From Pocillopora verrucosa (lineage: Eukaryota > Cnidaria > Anthozoa > Scleractinia > Pocilloporidae), in assembly GCF_036669915.1 (NCBI RefSeq), contig NC_089313.1:13034940-13098939 (forward strand): DNA of 64,000 bases. Reading direction: 5' to 3'. How positions within the stretch are numbered: the first letter of the stretch is position 1; the number at the start of each line of letters is the position of its first letter. Positions 9,274 through 22,100 of the stretch are shown here, in pieces. The position numbers and the translations under genes were made by a program. Under the pieces are notes generated by a model. That model did no database searches. It had not been told where the DNA came from and saw only the letters and a list, made by a program, of their open reading frames with translations.

Positions 9274-12200
9274 CTACTCTTTTGCATCATCACCCTCTAT
9301 ATCTTCCACTTTTGTACCATCTTTATCCACTAAGGAATAAACAAGAAACAAAGCTCGTGTATAAGATGTACCCACAACTTTCAAGCATGATTTTGAAAAA
9401 AGTAAAAAACTTCACAAAGGCACTCTTGTAAAAAAACGTTGGTCATTTGTTCACAGAAGTTCACAATAAACTTGAGGAAATCTAATGCTGTGTATTTGCA
9501 GCCACATTAATAAGTTAATCAACTCTGAAAATACCTTTTAAAAGCTATTCTTTAATCGATTTCCCTATTCCCCGTGACTTACAACAGTTGTCTTCATTGC
9601 TAAAGCACACAGCTCACATAGGAATGATGGAATTTAAATGAAAATAAAATGCAGGAGAATAATACAAAATGTTTGCTTGGTAACTGCACAGGAAGTCTGG
9701 ACACTAGAGACAAATAATAGTCTCATGCATAAGCCACACCCACAATTTTTGGCCCAAAACTTAAGCAAAAAGGTGCAGCTTATACACAAGTCTTTACAGT
9801 AGTGAGTAAAAAAATCGGTCTTTTCTTGAGCCTAAGCCTAATGGTTTAACCCTAAACCCTAAGCAAGAAGCCACAGGAAGTTTGCTTCACCACCAAACGG
9901 GATACTTATTTATTGGAAATCTAACTCTGAAGAGTGACTGGATTCTAGTTTCTAATTTTTCCTCACAGTATCACCCTTCAATCAAATGTAAAGGTCACAA
10001 TAATAAAGGAAATGATTACCAACTGAAGAAGCTCTTGATTGTTGAACAAATTTGATGGAAATTGGGGTTACTTTGTCAAACAAGTTATTTGGTTTGTGAT
10101 CAGATTTCTCAAAGTAATTTTTCAAACTTTCAGTGCATACAGGAAAAAAAACATCATATTTTCATATTTTCTTCCACACTAGATTGTATATTTAAATGAG
10201 GGTGGGTATTTCAAGTCAAAGCAAAGAGGAAGAATACAAAATTTCACTTGACCTCCATGCAGCGCATTTCAGTTTGTTGAATGAAGTACAGATCTGATAC
10301 ATTTAACTTTTCACCATAGGATAATTTATTGGCTGATTGGGAACAATCTGCAAAGTCTGGAAAATCTTAACCCTTCACAACGCTCAAAATGTGTTGTAAA
10401 TACTGGATTGCTGCACCTACCCTCTGGGCACTTCAAAAGTACAGTGTGCTTCAAGGCAGCCAAACTAGTGGATGAATTGTACTCCATATATTTTTCCTTA
10501 GGACAGGAATAAGAACAAGTTGACAAAAAAATCATAAAAGACTTACTTTCTGTATCAGAAGTCCACAGAGTCAAATTGTCACGTAGAAGCTGCATTATCA
10601 AAGTGCTGTCTTTGTATGAGTCTTCACTCAGGCTATCCAGATCACTGATGGCATTGTCAAAGGCCTCCTTCGCAATATTACAGGCTTTTTTGGGGTCATC
10701 ATTGATTTCATAATGAAATACAGAGAAATTTAAGAACAAACCCAAACGTATCGGGCATGTTGCTGCAAGATTATCCTTTGCGATTTCGACTGCAGCATCA
10801 TAGGCCTTCAAAGCACTTTTTTTCGCCTCTTCTTTCTTTTCACCTTCAGCTATTTCAGCTAGATATCTGAAATAGTCACCCTTCCTGCAAGATAAAGAAC
10901 ATTTACCTTTTCATTTAATCAGAGAAAATAAAAAAATCGAAGTATGTTACAGTATCGAGGTTTCCAATAAAACTATGCAGCAAAAAATTACAGATTAATT
11001 CACCACAAAGTTGACATGAAAGTTGAATTGCTTCTCCCTGTAAGCTATGTAGACTATATACTTAACAGGTAACTCACATTTTATGAAAGAAAACCCTAGC
11101 CTCATTATCTTGGGAGTTAGGAATGAGGTCCTTTTCCAAGAGACTAAGAATTTCATCACAGATGCTTTGAAGTTCGCCTTCAACTGTTTCCTTGTATTTT
11201 TTTAAAGTCTCGACCTTGCCATGATCTTTTCCGCTTTCTTTTCCACTTTCTTTTCCTTTTTGCTCCAAGGAAGATATGATGCGCCATGCTGCTCTTCTAG
11301 CCCCAATCACATTTTTATATGCAACAGACAGTAGGTTGCGCTCCTCAACAGTCATTTCCATCCCACTTGAATTTTTGGCTACTAACTTCATGAATTCTGC
11401 CATTTCTGAATTATGAAAAAGAAATCAGAGCCTGAAATTGCAGCTAACTGGTTGACTGCAATTTGACATCTTGACAAGGATCTTCATGCAAATATACATA
11501 TTAGTACTCAAGAAGTGAAAACTCCATAATCCTTTGTAAACACTTGTACATACTTGGCCTTGATCACTAAGGACAAATATGACCCTAACATCAGTTTGCA
11601 TAATCTCCATACTGTTTTCTAGATATTTCCTTAAGTGCTAACAAGGAGAATTTGTTTAAAAATCAAGAGCTTTTTTAGTTCATGATCATTTCCTCTTTTC
11701 TCATGACCTTAAGATTACTTCCCACTTTCAGAGGCTGAAAAAAATCGATTTTTCTTTTATTTGAGTTAACTGAATTCAAACAATCAATCAAACATTTCCA
11801 AAACAAAAGATTTCTGAAATCTTTAAAAGCAACCGAGAAATTTAGAATAATGTATTTTCAACTGAAAGTTAAAAACAGGAAGGTGTCATGATCTCCGACC
11901 TGGGGAATTTTTGAAGCAACTGCTCATCTTGGGGCTTGTTTTTCATGTTATTTCCATATCTTGTTTACATCATGCACTTTAAAAATTCACATGTGAAAGC
12001 TCTTTGCTTATGAGGAGATCTTTGCTCATGCAAAAATCTAAAGCAGAAGTAAGTCCTTGGTAAAAAAAAAAAGAAAAGGAAAAAAAAAAAAACAGGCCCA
12101 AGAGAAGAAAGAGTACCATTCGGTCAAGAGAAGGAAAAGATTCCTTTAGGACAGCTACAAGTACTGGTAGAGCTCCATGCTAGCATCCAGATTTCAAACA

Positions 12201-15200
12201 AAGAAGTCGCTGTCAAACCAAAAATTTGCCATCTATAATGTTAAAAATGAGGTTTCCTTTCATTTATGCAAGTACCAACCTTGATACAAAACATTACAAA
12301 TTGCCACAAATCATAAATTGAAAGCTGTCTATTCATTGTCTTGCTCCTCAGCACATTTTGCAGTTTTTCCATTTTTGTTACACATATTGCCTTTGCCTTT
12401 GCCTTTGGCAACTGTGCTCATTATTGTGTGGTCCTCCTCAGTGCTCTACTGAGCAATCAAGATATTGAAAAAAAAAAGTTTCTGCAATGGGTGACTTTTC
12501 CTGGGAAATCTTGACCCTTTGTCTTTGATGCAAGGAGGTCCCACTGTCCCATTGGTTTGTGGTTTCAGGAGACAGGATAATCTCCTGGCATAGCACAAGT
12601 TGTTTGCAAACCTTTATGAGCTGAAATCTGGCATTTGATTTTGGGAGGAATACAACCACTTTGAGCAAATTTGTAGGGTAAATGGATTTGACCAATTTTC
12701 AACAAATTTCACCTGGAATAATGACAAACGAAACTGTGTTGGGAAATTTTGATAATTGAACTATTTGTCCCATGGTGTCCATTGAGGCAACACACCTTGC
12801 ATATTTTTTAGCTACTCCAACTTTAGATGCTGATATCTAGACAACTTATCAGAATATCGAAAAAACCCGCCTCACTTTCGTTGACTGATGCCTTGTTAAT
12901 AAGACTGTGCAGCAATTTTGCTCGTGCTGTGGCATCCAATACTCAATAAATTCAATAGAAGAACCTTAAGTCATTTCACAACTTACCAGCTCCTGACACT
13001 TCCTTAGAATAAATGTTGCTCAAATCATATTTTTTATCGTAAACTGAATTTATATTTTACTTTCTTCTGATGTATGGTTTGCTGGGATTTTAGTGAAACC
13101 AGTTTGTGCAAGAATTTTTTCCTAAAGAACACCTGCAAAGGTGGGAAGTAACCTCAATGTGTGATTCAGGGTTGATATTGAAAGGAGGAATAAAATGCTA
13201 GCCATGTTTTGAGGTCAAAAATATTTCATTAAAATTTACTTTTTAGGTACTTTACGTTGAGCTGAAAATTAAGTAAAAACCTAGATTTCTTTAGCCACCA
13301 AATTGTTCTGAATGGGGCTGAAAACAAAATTGTTTCATTGCACAGTGCTCCAAGCTTACAAAGTCACCCTTCTGGCAATCAAAATCAGAAACTATGATCA
13401 GAAATTACCCTAATTTCCGTCCATTTACCCACACTTCAGATTACCCACATCAGTCAATTACGAGAAAAAAATTTCAACAGATTACCCACACTGGCAGATA
13501 AACCGCACCCAAAAACAAAAGAAAATCGTTGACTCACACAAATCTGTTGACATGAAATCTTTAGTGTGCAGTTAATAAATTTTCACACTTTTTGTCTTTG
13601 CTATTTCGTTGAAAATGATACCACCTGAAAAAATCTGTTCCCAACAAAAAATCAATATCTTGAGATCAACTGTGTCGGAGAAATCACTTGAAACAGGAAA
13701 ATGCTCTTTAACTCAAGGCAGTGCAAGCTAAGAAAATTTCACCAAAGCATCTAATATTCTGTCATGTCATCAATTATACAGTGCCATGAAACGAACAAGT
13801 CGGCATCATTTTCTGTGTGAATTGCTCCGAAGCCAGCTTTTTTACAGTTAAATTCTTTTATTTTCAAGTTCACTTCCCGTGTAAGCGAGAATTGTTTTTT
13901 GACCTTAACAAAGAAACAAGCTGTGAAATTGACAAGACAAGAAAGTAAGAGTATAAACAATATAAAAGCTTTGTTATCAAGTTTTAAGGTAGGTTTTCAA
14001 TTTGCATCGGGCTTTCATCGAGAGCATTAAAGTCTCTTATAATAATGAGCAATCTGTGCGAAATAAATGAGTTATTACACAGGTTTTTTGAAGAGTATCT
14101 TTAGTGGATCTTATCATCTCTGATTTTTTTCCTGCTTATAGTTTCATATCTAAACCAGAAGCTTGAAAATTATTGTATAACCCACACCCTCCTGTAACCC
14201 ACACCAATGACTGTTTGTGGAAAAATTAACAGATTACCCGCAGGTAGTTAGTTCAGGTGACAGTAGCCAGCAATTGGTTTGGAAGGTCCACATGATACCT
14301 CAAGACTTCACAATTTCACAACCAATAAGAAGGAACTAATCAGGGATGTAGATAATAGCCAGAAGCCGAGAAAATTACCCAGCTGTGAACACAATTTTTC
14401 CGGCTGTGAAGCACTACTTCTTTCTCGAAAATGTTTTTAAATGTTGTCAGAAGATTGTTGTTTATTTATTTCATTTGTTTACACCTTCAAATCTAGGTAT
14501 AGCGTGCCAAAGATGCGCTAGAGTGGCCTGAATACCCGCCTATCATTGCAAGATTCCCGCCTGTTAAAAACTTTAGCTACATCCCTACTAAATACTAATA
14601 TTTTAATACAATTATACATTTCACCTTAACAAGGGACTGGTCATACAGTAATTTACAATATCACCTGGGAGAGAGGGGAAGATGGAGGGTCAGAGGATTT
14701 TTTTCTAAGTCATAATAAAATTTACCTGATCCCCTATAAAGCACTTTACTACTTCAATAATCTCCCCTCATTGGCCATTATAATTCTAATGATCATCTCT
14801 ACTTTGGTGGTTATGTTCAAATACCAACATCAAAAATCCATGCTGATGATTCCCCATATGCAACAGAATTTGAAGCACAAAATTTTGAAATTAGGCAAAT
14901 CACCAAGTTTCTTTTATAACTTTACATCTTGAGAGCTTGTTCAAATGAAATTTTAGCATTAGTTTTCAGAACTTGGGGTTGTACAAGATCACGACCGAAA
15001 AACAAACACTAAAAAGATATCAGTACGGTTACAATTAGAAGGGGTCCTCTCAAGTAACTTTGTGCTCCAAGAAGAAGCTGTTTCATTTTTTGAGCACCAA
15101 TAAAACCATAAAGTCAAATTTTGAATAGCATTAAAACTGAAATATCAAAATGGCAAAAAATCTTTGTCTCTCTCATCCTTCTCTGTTAATGTGCTTTTGT

Positions 15201-16637
15201 TTTTTATCATTGCCTGCTAATGCTTTTTTAGCTTTCACTGATATTTTGTAGTCTCCTTGAAAAATGGTAGTTTTGTACACATTAAAAAATGAATTGGAAT
15301 TCTTTCACTTTGATCAGTAAATGATCAATGGGTTAACCCATTGACCCTGAGAGTGACTGGCATCTAATTCTTTCTTACAATATTACCACTAAATCAAAAA
15401 TTAAGGTTATGAGAGTAAAGGAAATGATCACCATCTAAAGAAGCTCTTGATTCTTAAATAAATTCTCCTATTCAGCTCCAAAGGAAAATGTTTGGATAAT
15501 ATGCCTACTGATGCTAGGGTGAAACGCGTTGACATAACAAAACACGTAAATTCTGGGAACAGGGAAGTTTGTAAAAATAGGAATGACTTGCTAAAAAATT
15601 TACCGCTTTTGCTTGAGAAGTACACTCAGCGATGTCAGTTAAATTAATGATTGCGCAGATTTTCGCTGATGTTGACAGGTTGTGATTTCAATTTAAATAT
15701 TAAATGATTTCTTGGACAATAATTCTTTTCAACATGTGACATTTACCCATACAAGTCCCAAACACGACTGAACAGCAACAGAACGACAATGAACAAGTCT
15801 GACACACCACATCATGCAGTTTTCTGTAATTTCGATAATCTCAAATTTCGTTGAGTCAATTTTGTACGACAAGCTATATCTAGTCCAGTCCGCTTATTCA
15901 AGATCCATGCAAAAATTAACACGCAATCAAATCTTACGAACAAATTTACGGAAAACACACCCTTGAAATCACAAAAGAAAGCCCAGTCAATGAAAGTGCC
16001 CTTCATCGCGACGAAGGTAGATCGATTTATTGAGATTAATTTAGCACGATGTCGTAAGATAAGCCATGCGGCTTTTTTCGCGATAGTGTTCCTACGCGTA
16101 ATTTGTACTCTGAAATCAACAAAGTAACTTTCAGCAAGCAAAACATTTACTTCGGACAACTTTTTGCGAGCGTAAAGTGTTCAAAGCTAATCATTCTTTT
16201 AATTGAGGCAGTCCAGTAAATATTGCACAGTATTAATGTAGCCACCAGCGACAAATGTACAAGAACGCTAACGAAATAACGATTCATTCGAAATGGCGAA
16301 TCGACGCCAACTTATACACTACAATTCAAAAGCTTGGTTACAGTACAACACAGCTATGTAACAAACCTCAGTGAGCATAACGAAAGTAAGACGCTCTGAA
16401 AAGGGCGAATCTAATTGAGAACTACCGTTTCGGCGGATCTAAAATCCTGAAACTTTTGTCAAAGGAACTATTTGCCCACTGTAACCGACACTCGCTGGCA
16501 AGCTCAGCGTAATTATCTGAGGAATCTAACAACGCAAAATGCCCATTAATGGCTTCAAAAAAAATCTCTTTACCTTCATATCGCTCAGCTTGTTCGGCTA
16601 GTTTGGCCTTAAACACATTACTCTCCTTCTCTGCCAT
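9274..16637 (-). CDS. YWHAE: 14-3-3 protein, epsilon type
   Basis: 14-3-3 proteins are cytosolic dimers that bind phosphoserine/threonine peptides. Four coding exons join in phase: 16637-16574 ([21 protein letters not shown]), 11405-11078 (includes [20 protein letters not shown], the family signature), 10884-10547 ([38 protein letters not shown]) and 9329-9274 (acidic tail [10 protein letters not shown], stop TAG). Donors and acceptors are standard (GTAAAG/TTCAG, GTGAGT/TTGCAG, GTAAGT/CCTTAG). The product is 261 residues, slightly longer than usual because of a Lys/Ser/Gly-rich insertion ([14 protein letters not shown]) in the loop after helix 3. The [20 protein letters not shown] segment and the early ERYEEMAEFMK favour the epsilon class. 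Phosphopeptide-binding Lys, Arg and Tyr positions appear intact. The 5.2 kb first intron contains two mobile elements. Confidence 0.93.
9928..10060 (+). repeat. partial short inverted-repeat element, family M1
   Basis: It shares the M1 interior (GAGTGACTGG, TCACAATAATAAAGGAAATGA, AGAAGCTCTTGATTGTT) with ten other places in the window. It lies in the last 14-3-3 intron and has lost its right end. Confidence 0.6.
11430..11555 (+). repeat. dispersed ~120 bp repeat, copy 1
   Basis: CTGAAATTGCAGCTAACTGG through CTTCATGCAAATA and GTGAAAACTCCATAATCCTT matches 56540-56655 in the same orientation. The block has no open frame and its ends are not sharply defined. Confidence 0.6.
11608..13200 (-). repeat. 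M1 element split by a piggyBac-like insertion
   Basis: The left part (11608-11712) reads through AAGTGCTAACAAGGAGAATT to TCATGACCTTAA. The right part (13154-13200) continues with AATGTGTGATTCAGGGTTGA. Intact M1 copies, for example at 30225, have these two halves directly joined (GACCTTAACGTGTGATTCAGG). The 1.44 kb between them is the transposon listed separately. Confidence 0.75.
11713..13153. mobile_element. piggyBac-like non-autonomous DNA transposon, copy A
   Basis: The element has terminal inverted repeats GATTACTTCCCACTTT (left) and AAAGGTGGGAAGTAACC (right). It is flanked by TTAA at 11709-11712 and TCAA (one change from TTAA) at 13154-13157. TTAA target duplication is the hallmark of the piggyBac superfamily. 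It is similar along most of its length to 54441-55791 in the same orientation. Only short open frames are present and no transposase (DDD catalytic core) is seen, so it would need enzyme from elsewhere. It interrupts an older M1 element in 14-3-3 intron 1. Confidence 0.75.
15332..15533 (+). repeat. short inverted-repeat element, family M1
   Basis: A near full-length copy: GTTAACCCATTGACCCTGAG at the left, the shared interior AAAGGAAATGATCACCATCT and AAGAAGCTCTTGATTC, and CTGATGCTAGGGTGAAACG at the right. It lies in 14-3-3 intron 1. Confidence 0.65.
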
Positions 16638-17559
16638 TTTATCGCTGTAAAAGAGCGAAGATTTCAACACAAGAGCGGATCGCCGGTTTCCTTGCTCAAT
16701 TCAAGGGCGTCGACCGAACTAGAGACCAGGCCCCTCGTTTACCTACGTACTCTCCCACCTGCGTAACGTTTTTCCGGAGTTGCAAAAAGATCTCATGGGG
16801 AGGGTGGAGGATTTTGGAATATCACGTGGTTTTTACGAGGAACAGAACGGGGATCAGTCATCGCCAACAAAGCATCAAGGAGGGGAATCATGAGAATATT
16901 ACAGAGCCTAAGATCAGGCAAATTTTATCGCGAAACAATCAAAATCTTCTAATACCCCCTCCCCGGTGATAAACATATTCCGATCCCTAACTCACCTAGT
17001 CAGACTATACTTATCAAATGTGTAATTCATATTACATAAATTTACTGGTTTGGCCAGCTAGTGCTGTCTATCGATACGCACCCAAGGAAACCCTGTTTCC
17101 AAAATATTGCCTAAAGAAGGAAGCCCCTTCAAACTCGTACCGTAAGCGACAATGCGGTCCCTTTCCGGGCGGACCATCGTTACCCTCAATATTTGAACTT
17201 TATATTTTGAGCAATGGATTTTTTTTTAGATTTTGAGTACTCGTGGTACGCCCCACTTAGCCAGGAAAGGGTAGGTTATTCAGAAAAGGGTGTGCGACTG
17301 TAGGACGAGCATCCGCTCGCCAAGGATTCTTCTTCCAGGCTTCAGTTTGAATGGTAGGTACTTCACGAGTGTAAATATATTAGTACTGGGTACGAGAATC
17401 CATCATTTTTGGATTTCAAAGGGTCTCGTGGTTTGGGCATAACAAGATGATTCAAGTATTTTTATACGTCTACAAACTAATCTAAAAGTGAACACTGGAT
17501 CAGGGCTCAGCTCCGATACGACAACTACATCGACAAGATTTTTAAAATTATTTTCGCGG

Positions 17560-17910
17560 TGACTAAATGCCGGGTAGCCGGGCACAATCTCATGTTTAAC
17601 GCCCGGCAGTCAGAAAATTTCACAGATTTTCCCATGAAAGGTCCTCTCAAGCTTCTTAGGATTAACAGATGTTTGTTTAGAAATGTCAAGCGGTTTCAAA
17701 AATTAATTGTTTTTCAGTGGACAAAGTGTCCGAGCTTGAGTATGCTATCATATATCGCTCGGTTATAGACACGCTTCTGATCTGACTGCCGGGAACGATC
17801 TCGAATAGACTAAATGCCCAGCAGTTGGAAATTTTCACGGAAATGCCACTGAAAAGTTCCTTGAAACAGATTTTTGTTTGGAAATGTCAAGCGTTTCCAA
17901 ACATTAATTT
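17560..17910 (+). repeat. diverged tandem duplication, unit about 240 bp
   Basis: The segment from GACTAAATGCCGGGTAGCCG to ATGTCAAGCGGTTTCAAAAA (17561-17702) recurs at 17807-17905 as GACTAAATGCCCAGCAG ... ATGTCAAGCGTTTCCAAAC, with large internal losses. No coding content is seen. Confidence 0.55.
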
Positions 17911-18372
17911 TTATCCCCCACTCCCCCTCCCAATTCCTCACTTTCCATGTCCCTTTGCCAACTAATACCATTCCCATTCCTCGTTCCCTTAACGACAAAA
18001 TGATCTACGCACTCAGTGCGGACCTGTTTGATTGCGGACGCGCCTGATTTTATTGAGGATATAACAATTTGCTGTGTACTACCCACAATAATGTTTAAAA
18101 TCGAACTAGGTGCGCGGTTTAAACATGCAGGGATTACCAGTCAGCACTAACCAGTCTAAAAGAACACTCTACTCGCCTAAAATCCTTAGGTTTTAAAGTG
18201 TTTTACCCAAGATTTACTTGCAGGGCACCTTGGGCTGTGCATCCGGCTACATCAAGAAGGGATAAGAGAAAATTAAAATTACATCCAAGTTATTCAAGTA
18301 TTGAAAGAGCACAATGAGTGATTCTGCCAGCCTAGTCCTTACCATTGGGATCCATGTCATCCCCCCCCTCCC

Positions 18373-18551
18373 TCAACCCTTTGACCCCCAAGAGTGATTG
18401 ACATTTGATTTCCCCTTAAAATTTCACCTCCGAGTAAAACATATAAGTCACAAGAACAAAGGAAATTAAGCTCTTGATGGTTAAAATAGTTCTATTTGTC
18501 AGCAACTCAGGGAAAGTGTAGTTCATACTGATGCTTGGGCATGAAGGGTGA
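18373..18551 (+). repeat. short inverted-repeat element, family M1
   Basis: Begins CAACCCTTTGACCCCCAAGA and carries M1 interior motifs (GAGTGATTGACATTTGATTT, AACAAAGGAAATTAAGCTCT); ends TGGGCATGAAGGGTGAA. Some interior sequence is deleted. Confidence 0.6.
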
Positions 18552-18604
18552 ACTACACAACTCAAGTTAAGATGGACATGTTCGGTGTCAGGTCAGGGAT
18601 TGAG

Positions 18605-18818
18605 AATTGACCCTACACCTCTCAAGGTACGATTGCAAATTCTCCCCTCTAGCTGCTACACACTTCCTTATAAATTAGTTACAAGAACTTGGTGTTACAT
18701 CAAGATAAAAACTTCTGCCTGATGCATTTGAGTATACTCATTGCCTGTTTGCTAGATAATGTATTGATAATAAAGGGAGAAGTTTCAAGTGGATCACCTC
18801 TGGGACTTCAAGGGTTAA
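18605..18818 (+). repeat. short inverted-repeat element, family M2
   Basis: Shares AATTCTCCCCTCTAGCTGCT, GTTACATCAAGATAAAAACT and CTGGGACTTCAAGGGTTAA with the other M2 copies. It lies 50 bp from an M1 copy, suggesting repeated insertion at the same site type. Confidence 0.65.
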
Positions 18819-19095
18819 GGACTGGAGATTCTTGAGAGGGGCTGTAACTTCAAATACAAGAAATCATGAGGCTCATGCCATTCTGGGTAAAATTACACAC
18901 TATGTACAAGGCTAATCCAAAGCAATACTGCAGCGAATCAAGACAAGCTGCAGGTTGTTAGGGGTTAACTTATAACTTTTTGGCAATTCAAAGCAAGTGA
19001 AGCTTTAGTGTAGCACCCAGTTACCAAATGAGATGATGTAGTTCATTCATAAAACAGAAGCCCAAAGCAAATTTGAAAAGTTTGAGTTGTCAACT

Positions 19096-19101
19096 TTTAT
19101 T
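19096..19101 (-). terminator. RPL6: poly(A) signal of RPL6
   Basis: AATAAA on the minus strand, 22 bases beyond the TGA stop of RPL6. The very short 3' UTR this implies is usual for ribosomal protein genes. Confidence 0.65.
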
Positions 19102-19123
19102 CTTGTAATTTACACCAACAAGC

Positions 19124-22100
19124 TCAGAATATCATTGAATGAGGGTACTGTCCCTTTCGGAGGGAGAACAAAGTTTTCAAGTACTTCTTAAGATGTGCTT
19201 CTTTGGAGATCTCTGGAAGGATTTGCTCATCAACTGCCTTTTGATCTTCGATTCGCTCTTCACTTGGTTTCCTCTCCTTTATTACAAAAACAAACAAACA
19301 AACAAACAAACAAGCAAACATGTATAAATAAAAATTTTCATTGTAGATCATTTTGTTTAGTAAAAAGGCAGAAGAGCCACAAAGTGTATCAGTAAGTGTA
19401 AAACAAATTTTGAGATGGAGGTCCCCTTCGTACATCAAAGCAACAACTCTAATTATAATACACAATCTTCAGTGTGACCTCACTATTCATGTTACAGTGA
19501 GTGAGTGAGTGAGTGAGGGATGTATTTGCCAAGCAAATCATAACAATAACTTGTCTTCTACACCAAGCATATGCAACAAGTTACAAAATGGATAACATGA
19601 GGGTGCAATAAAATAACTAAAGTTGTAAAGGCTTGCCATTGCCAGAGGAATCTTTGACGAATTTGGATTTTTTAAAACTTGGAGGGAAAAAGATGTAGCT
19701 TGCTACATGACCAGAGACAATAGATTTGTTATTTCATTGTGGTAATGGATAATAAAGAAAGTTTAATCTTTCGTATCTGTAAACAGAGTCATTATCAATC
19801 ATAGTTCAAGATGTGTTAAAGGTAACATTCTTACATAGGTTGTTAGCTCCTACAGGTGCATTTGTTATACTTTTCTCAAGTAGATTTTGTTCCCTCATCA
19901 GTCATCTTTAATGCTGGCAAGCTGCCAAGAGTTTTGATTATACAGCTGTAGGTACCCACATGGTTAATCTAATGTAGCAACTATTTCAAAATAATTCCAG
20001 AAGAATAAAGGCAGGTAAATCTACCTCCTGAGCATCTTCAAACATGTCCTCTGTTCGCTTCTTCTTCTTTGGCTCTCTCTTGAAGAAGTCATCAGACAGA
20101 CGTTCAGGTAACTTGAAGTTGCTCAAGTCTATCTTGGTGCTGGTGGAGATGACATAAGCTTGATTCACTCTTCTGAGAGGAACACCATTCACCTTGTAGG
20201 GTCCTTCAAAAGAACAATACACACAATTAAACAAACCAGGGCATGAGAAAATGAATAATATAAGTAAACAGGCTCATGTTTGCACCCTTAAGATCAGAGC
20301 ATACAAATAACACAGAGCACTTAAAATTCTGTTAAGTTTTGTGTTGAATTTGCTTATCCCTTAGGGGAGAGAGACAGGTTAGTTACTGCATGAAACTACT
20401 AAATGTAATTTTTTTTTTTAATCCTTCAAATGAAGGAAAAGCCTTAAAGGTACTCCAAACTGCAAAATTTTCACAGCTAAATTTGTTTTGTTTTGGTTAC
20501 AACGATGAGTAAAAAACCACTTTGACAGCTGAATTTGTAGCAGAAGTTGATGGTGACTGGTAGTAAAATTTTATCACCAAGTGTTCAAGACCTCAAGTAA
20601 ATGTGAAATATCAGCGCTTTTTGTTGGGACCCTTTAGGTTGCCAGTGCAAGTGAAAAAAATATATTTGGCAACTACAATTTCAACAAAAGTCACTCAATT
20701 GGTGACCAACAGATTTGAAAAAAAAAAGTAAAAGAAAAACATGAGAAATTTATTGCTCCCTGGTCAAACTATCAAACAAACAAATGCAAACAGACCAAAT
20801 TTTTTTTATGGTGACCATTTTACAATTGAAGGTTGCCGAAAGGCAACTTTTTGGTGCCCTGAACATCCCACAAGATTCATTTTTCCATTGCTCTCCCAAT
20901 AACCTGCTCTAAAGAGTGAGCCATACCTGTGACTAGCAGAAGACCTGAGGCAAGCTGCTTTAGGAAGATCACCCTCTACAAAAGAATAGTTTTTAATCAA
21001 AAATTAAAACAATTATGGAATGAAACAGGCGCAAGCTTTGACTCTCAGTCATTGTATGCTCAATGTCTTTGCATTTCTCTGTATAGTACATATACGGAAC
21101 TATTTCTGGGTACAGTTGAACCTTGATTATTTGGACCTGTGGGAACTAGGCTGAATAGCCTGGACATTCAAGAAGATGGACAATCAAGAACAATACCAAA
21201 GCTTCATTCAGGGAATGGCATCAACATTGTTTCAGTACATCTGCTTTGTTTGATGGGAAAAAGTTTTTATGGATCTTGAATGTGACTAATTAACATATAT
21301 GAAAAAATTGAACCAGATAAGCAAGTCCAGATAACCAAAGAATACCAATAATCAAGGTTGACCTGTACCTCTAAAACTAAAGGGGAAAAAACACTCCTAC
21401 ACAAGAGGGAAACTAGAACTGGGATTAAGACATTGACTCATTAAAATCCCTGGCCAGTTGTCAAAGGTGAAACTCTACTAACAATGATGCCTCTCTAGCC
21501 ACTGAAACTCCATAACACTTGCTAGTACTTACAAGGCCATAAGTGCTTCACATGTGCTATGTATGCCAAGAGCTGCACTTCTAACAGATGTTTTACTAAC
21601 CTTGCCTCTATGACGTCCAGCAAGGAGAATGAGAACAGTTCCAGGAGTTATAGAGGACCGCAACTTAGTGGGCTTGGCCTTTCTCCTGTTCCTCAGAGGT
21701 CGTCGCACATCTTCAGTTGGATAGTAGCGAGACTAAAACAATTATAAGAGAGCAACATAGAAAAAGTATTACACTGCAGTTTGAAATAAATATGAAAATA
21801 AATATGAATATCACTGGTGCAAATCAATAAAACTGTAATAAAGAACTTTACACTGAAAATGGGTGCACTCTTAATAATGGCTACACTTGAACTAATTGCT
21901 TTTCCAGAACATTCAAGATTGCAAACAATTAGGTCAAAACCATTCACTTGACATTACCAGTGAAACCACTTGGCTGCACCTTGTGGTTTCACTTTAACCT
22001 TTAACATTGTTAGCATCACTTTTATGATCAATAGGGCTGCTACATACATTAGAAAATTGTAGTAAATTTGTAAAATATAGAATAAATAGGAATGCATGGT

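Larger units (their letters stand above)
16638..19095. other. intergenic DNA between 14-3-3 and RPL6
   Basis: The part just above 16637 must include the 14-3-3 promoter (minus strand); no clear TATA or initiator was identified. No other exon is supported. The stretch holds a diverged tandem duplication (17560-17910) and M1 and M2 elements at 18373-18818. Confidence 0.4.

Noticed and set aside
15812-16159. 115-codon minus-strand open frame in 14-3-3 intron 1
   Set aside because: No recognisable domain; composition looks like chance translation of AT-rich intron DNA.
19900-19912. snoRNA C-box-like TGATGA on the minus strand in an RPL6 intron
   Set aside because: The preceding base does not fit the C box and no paired D box or terminal stem was found.
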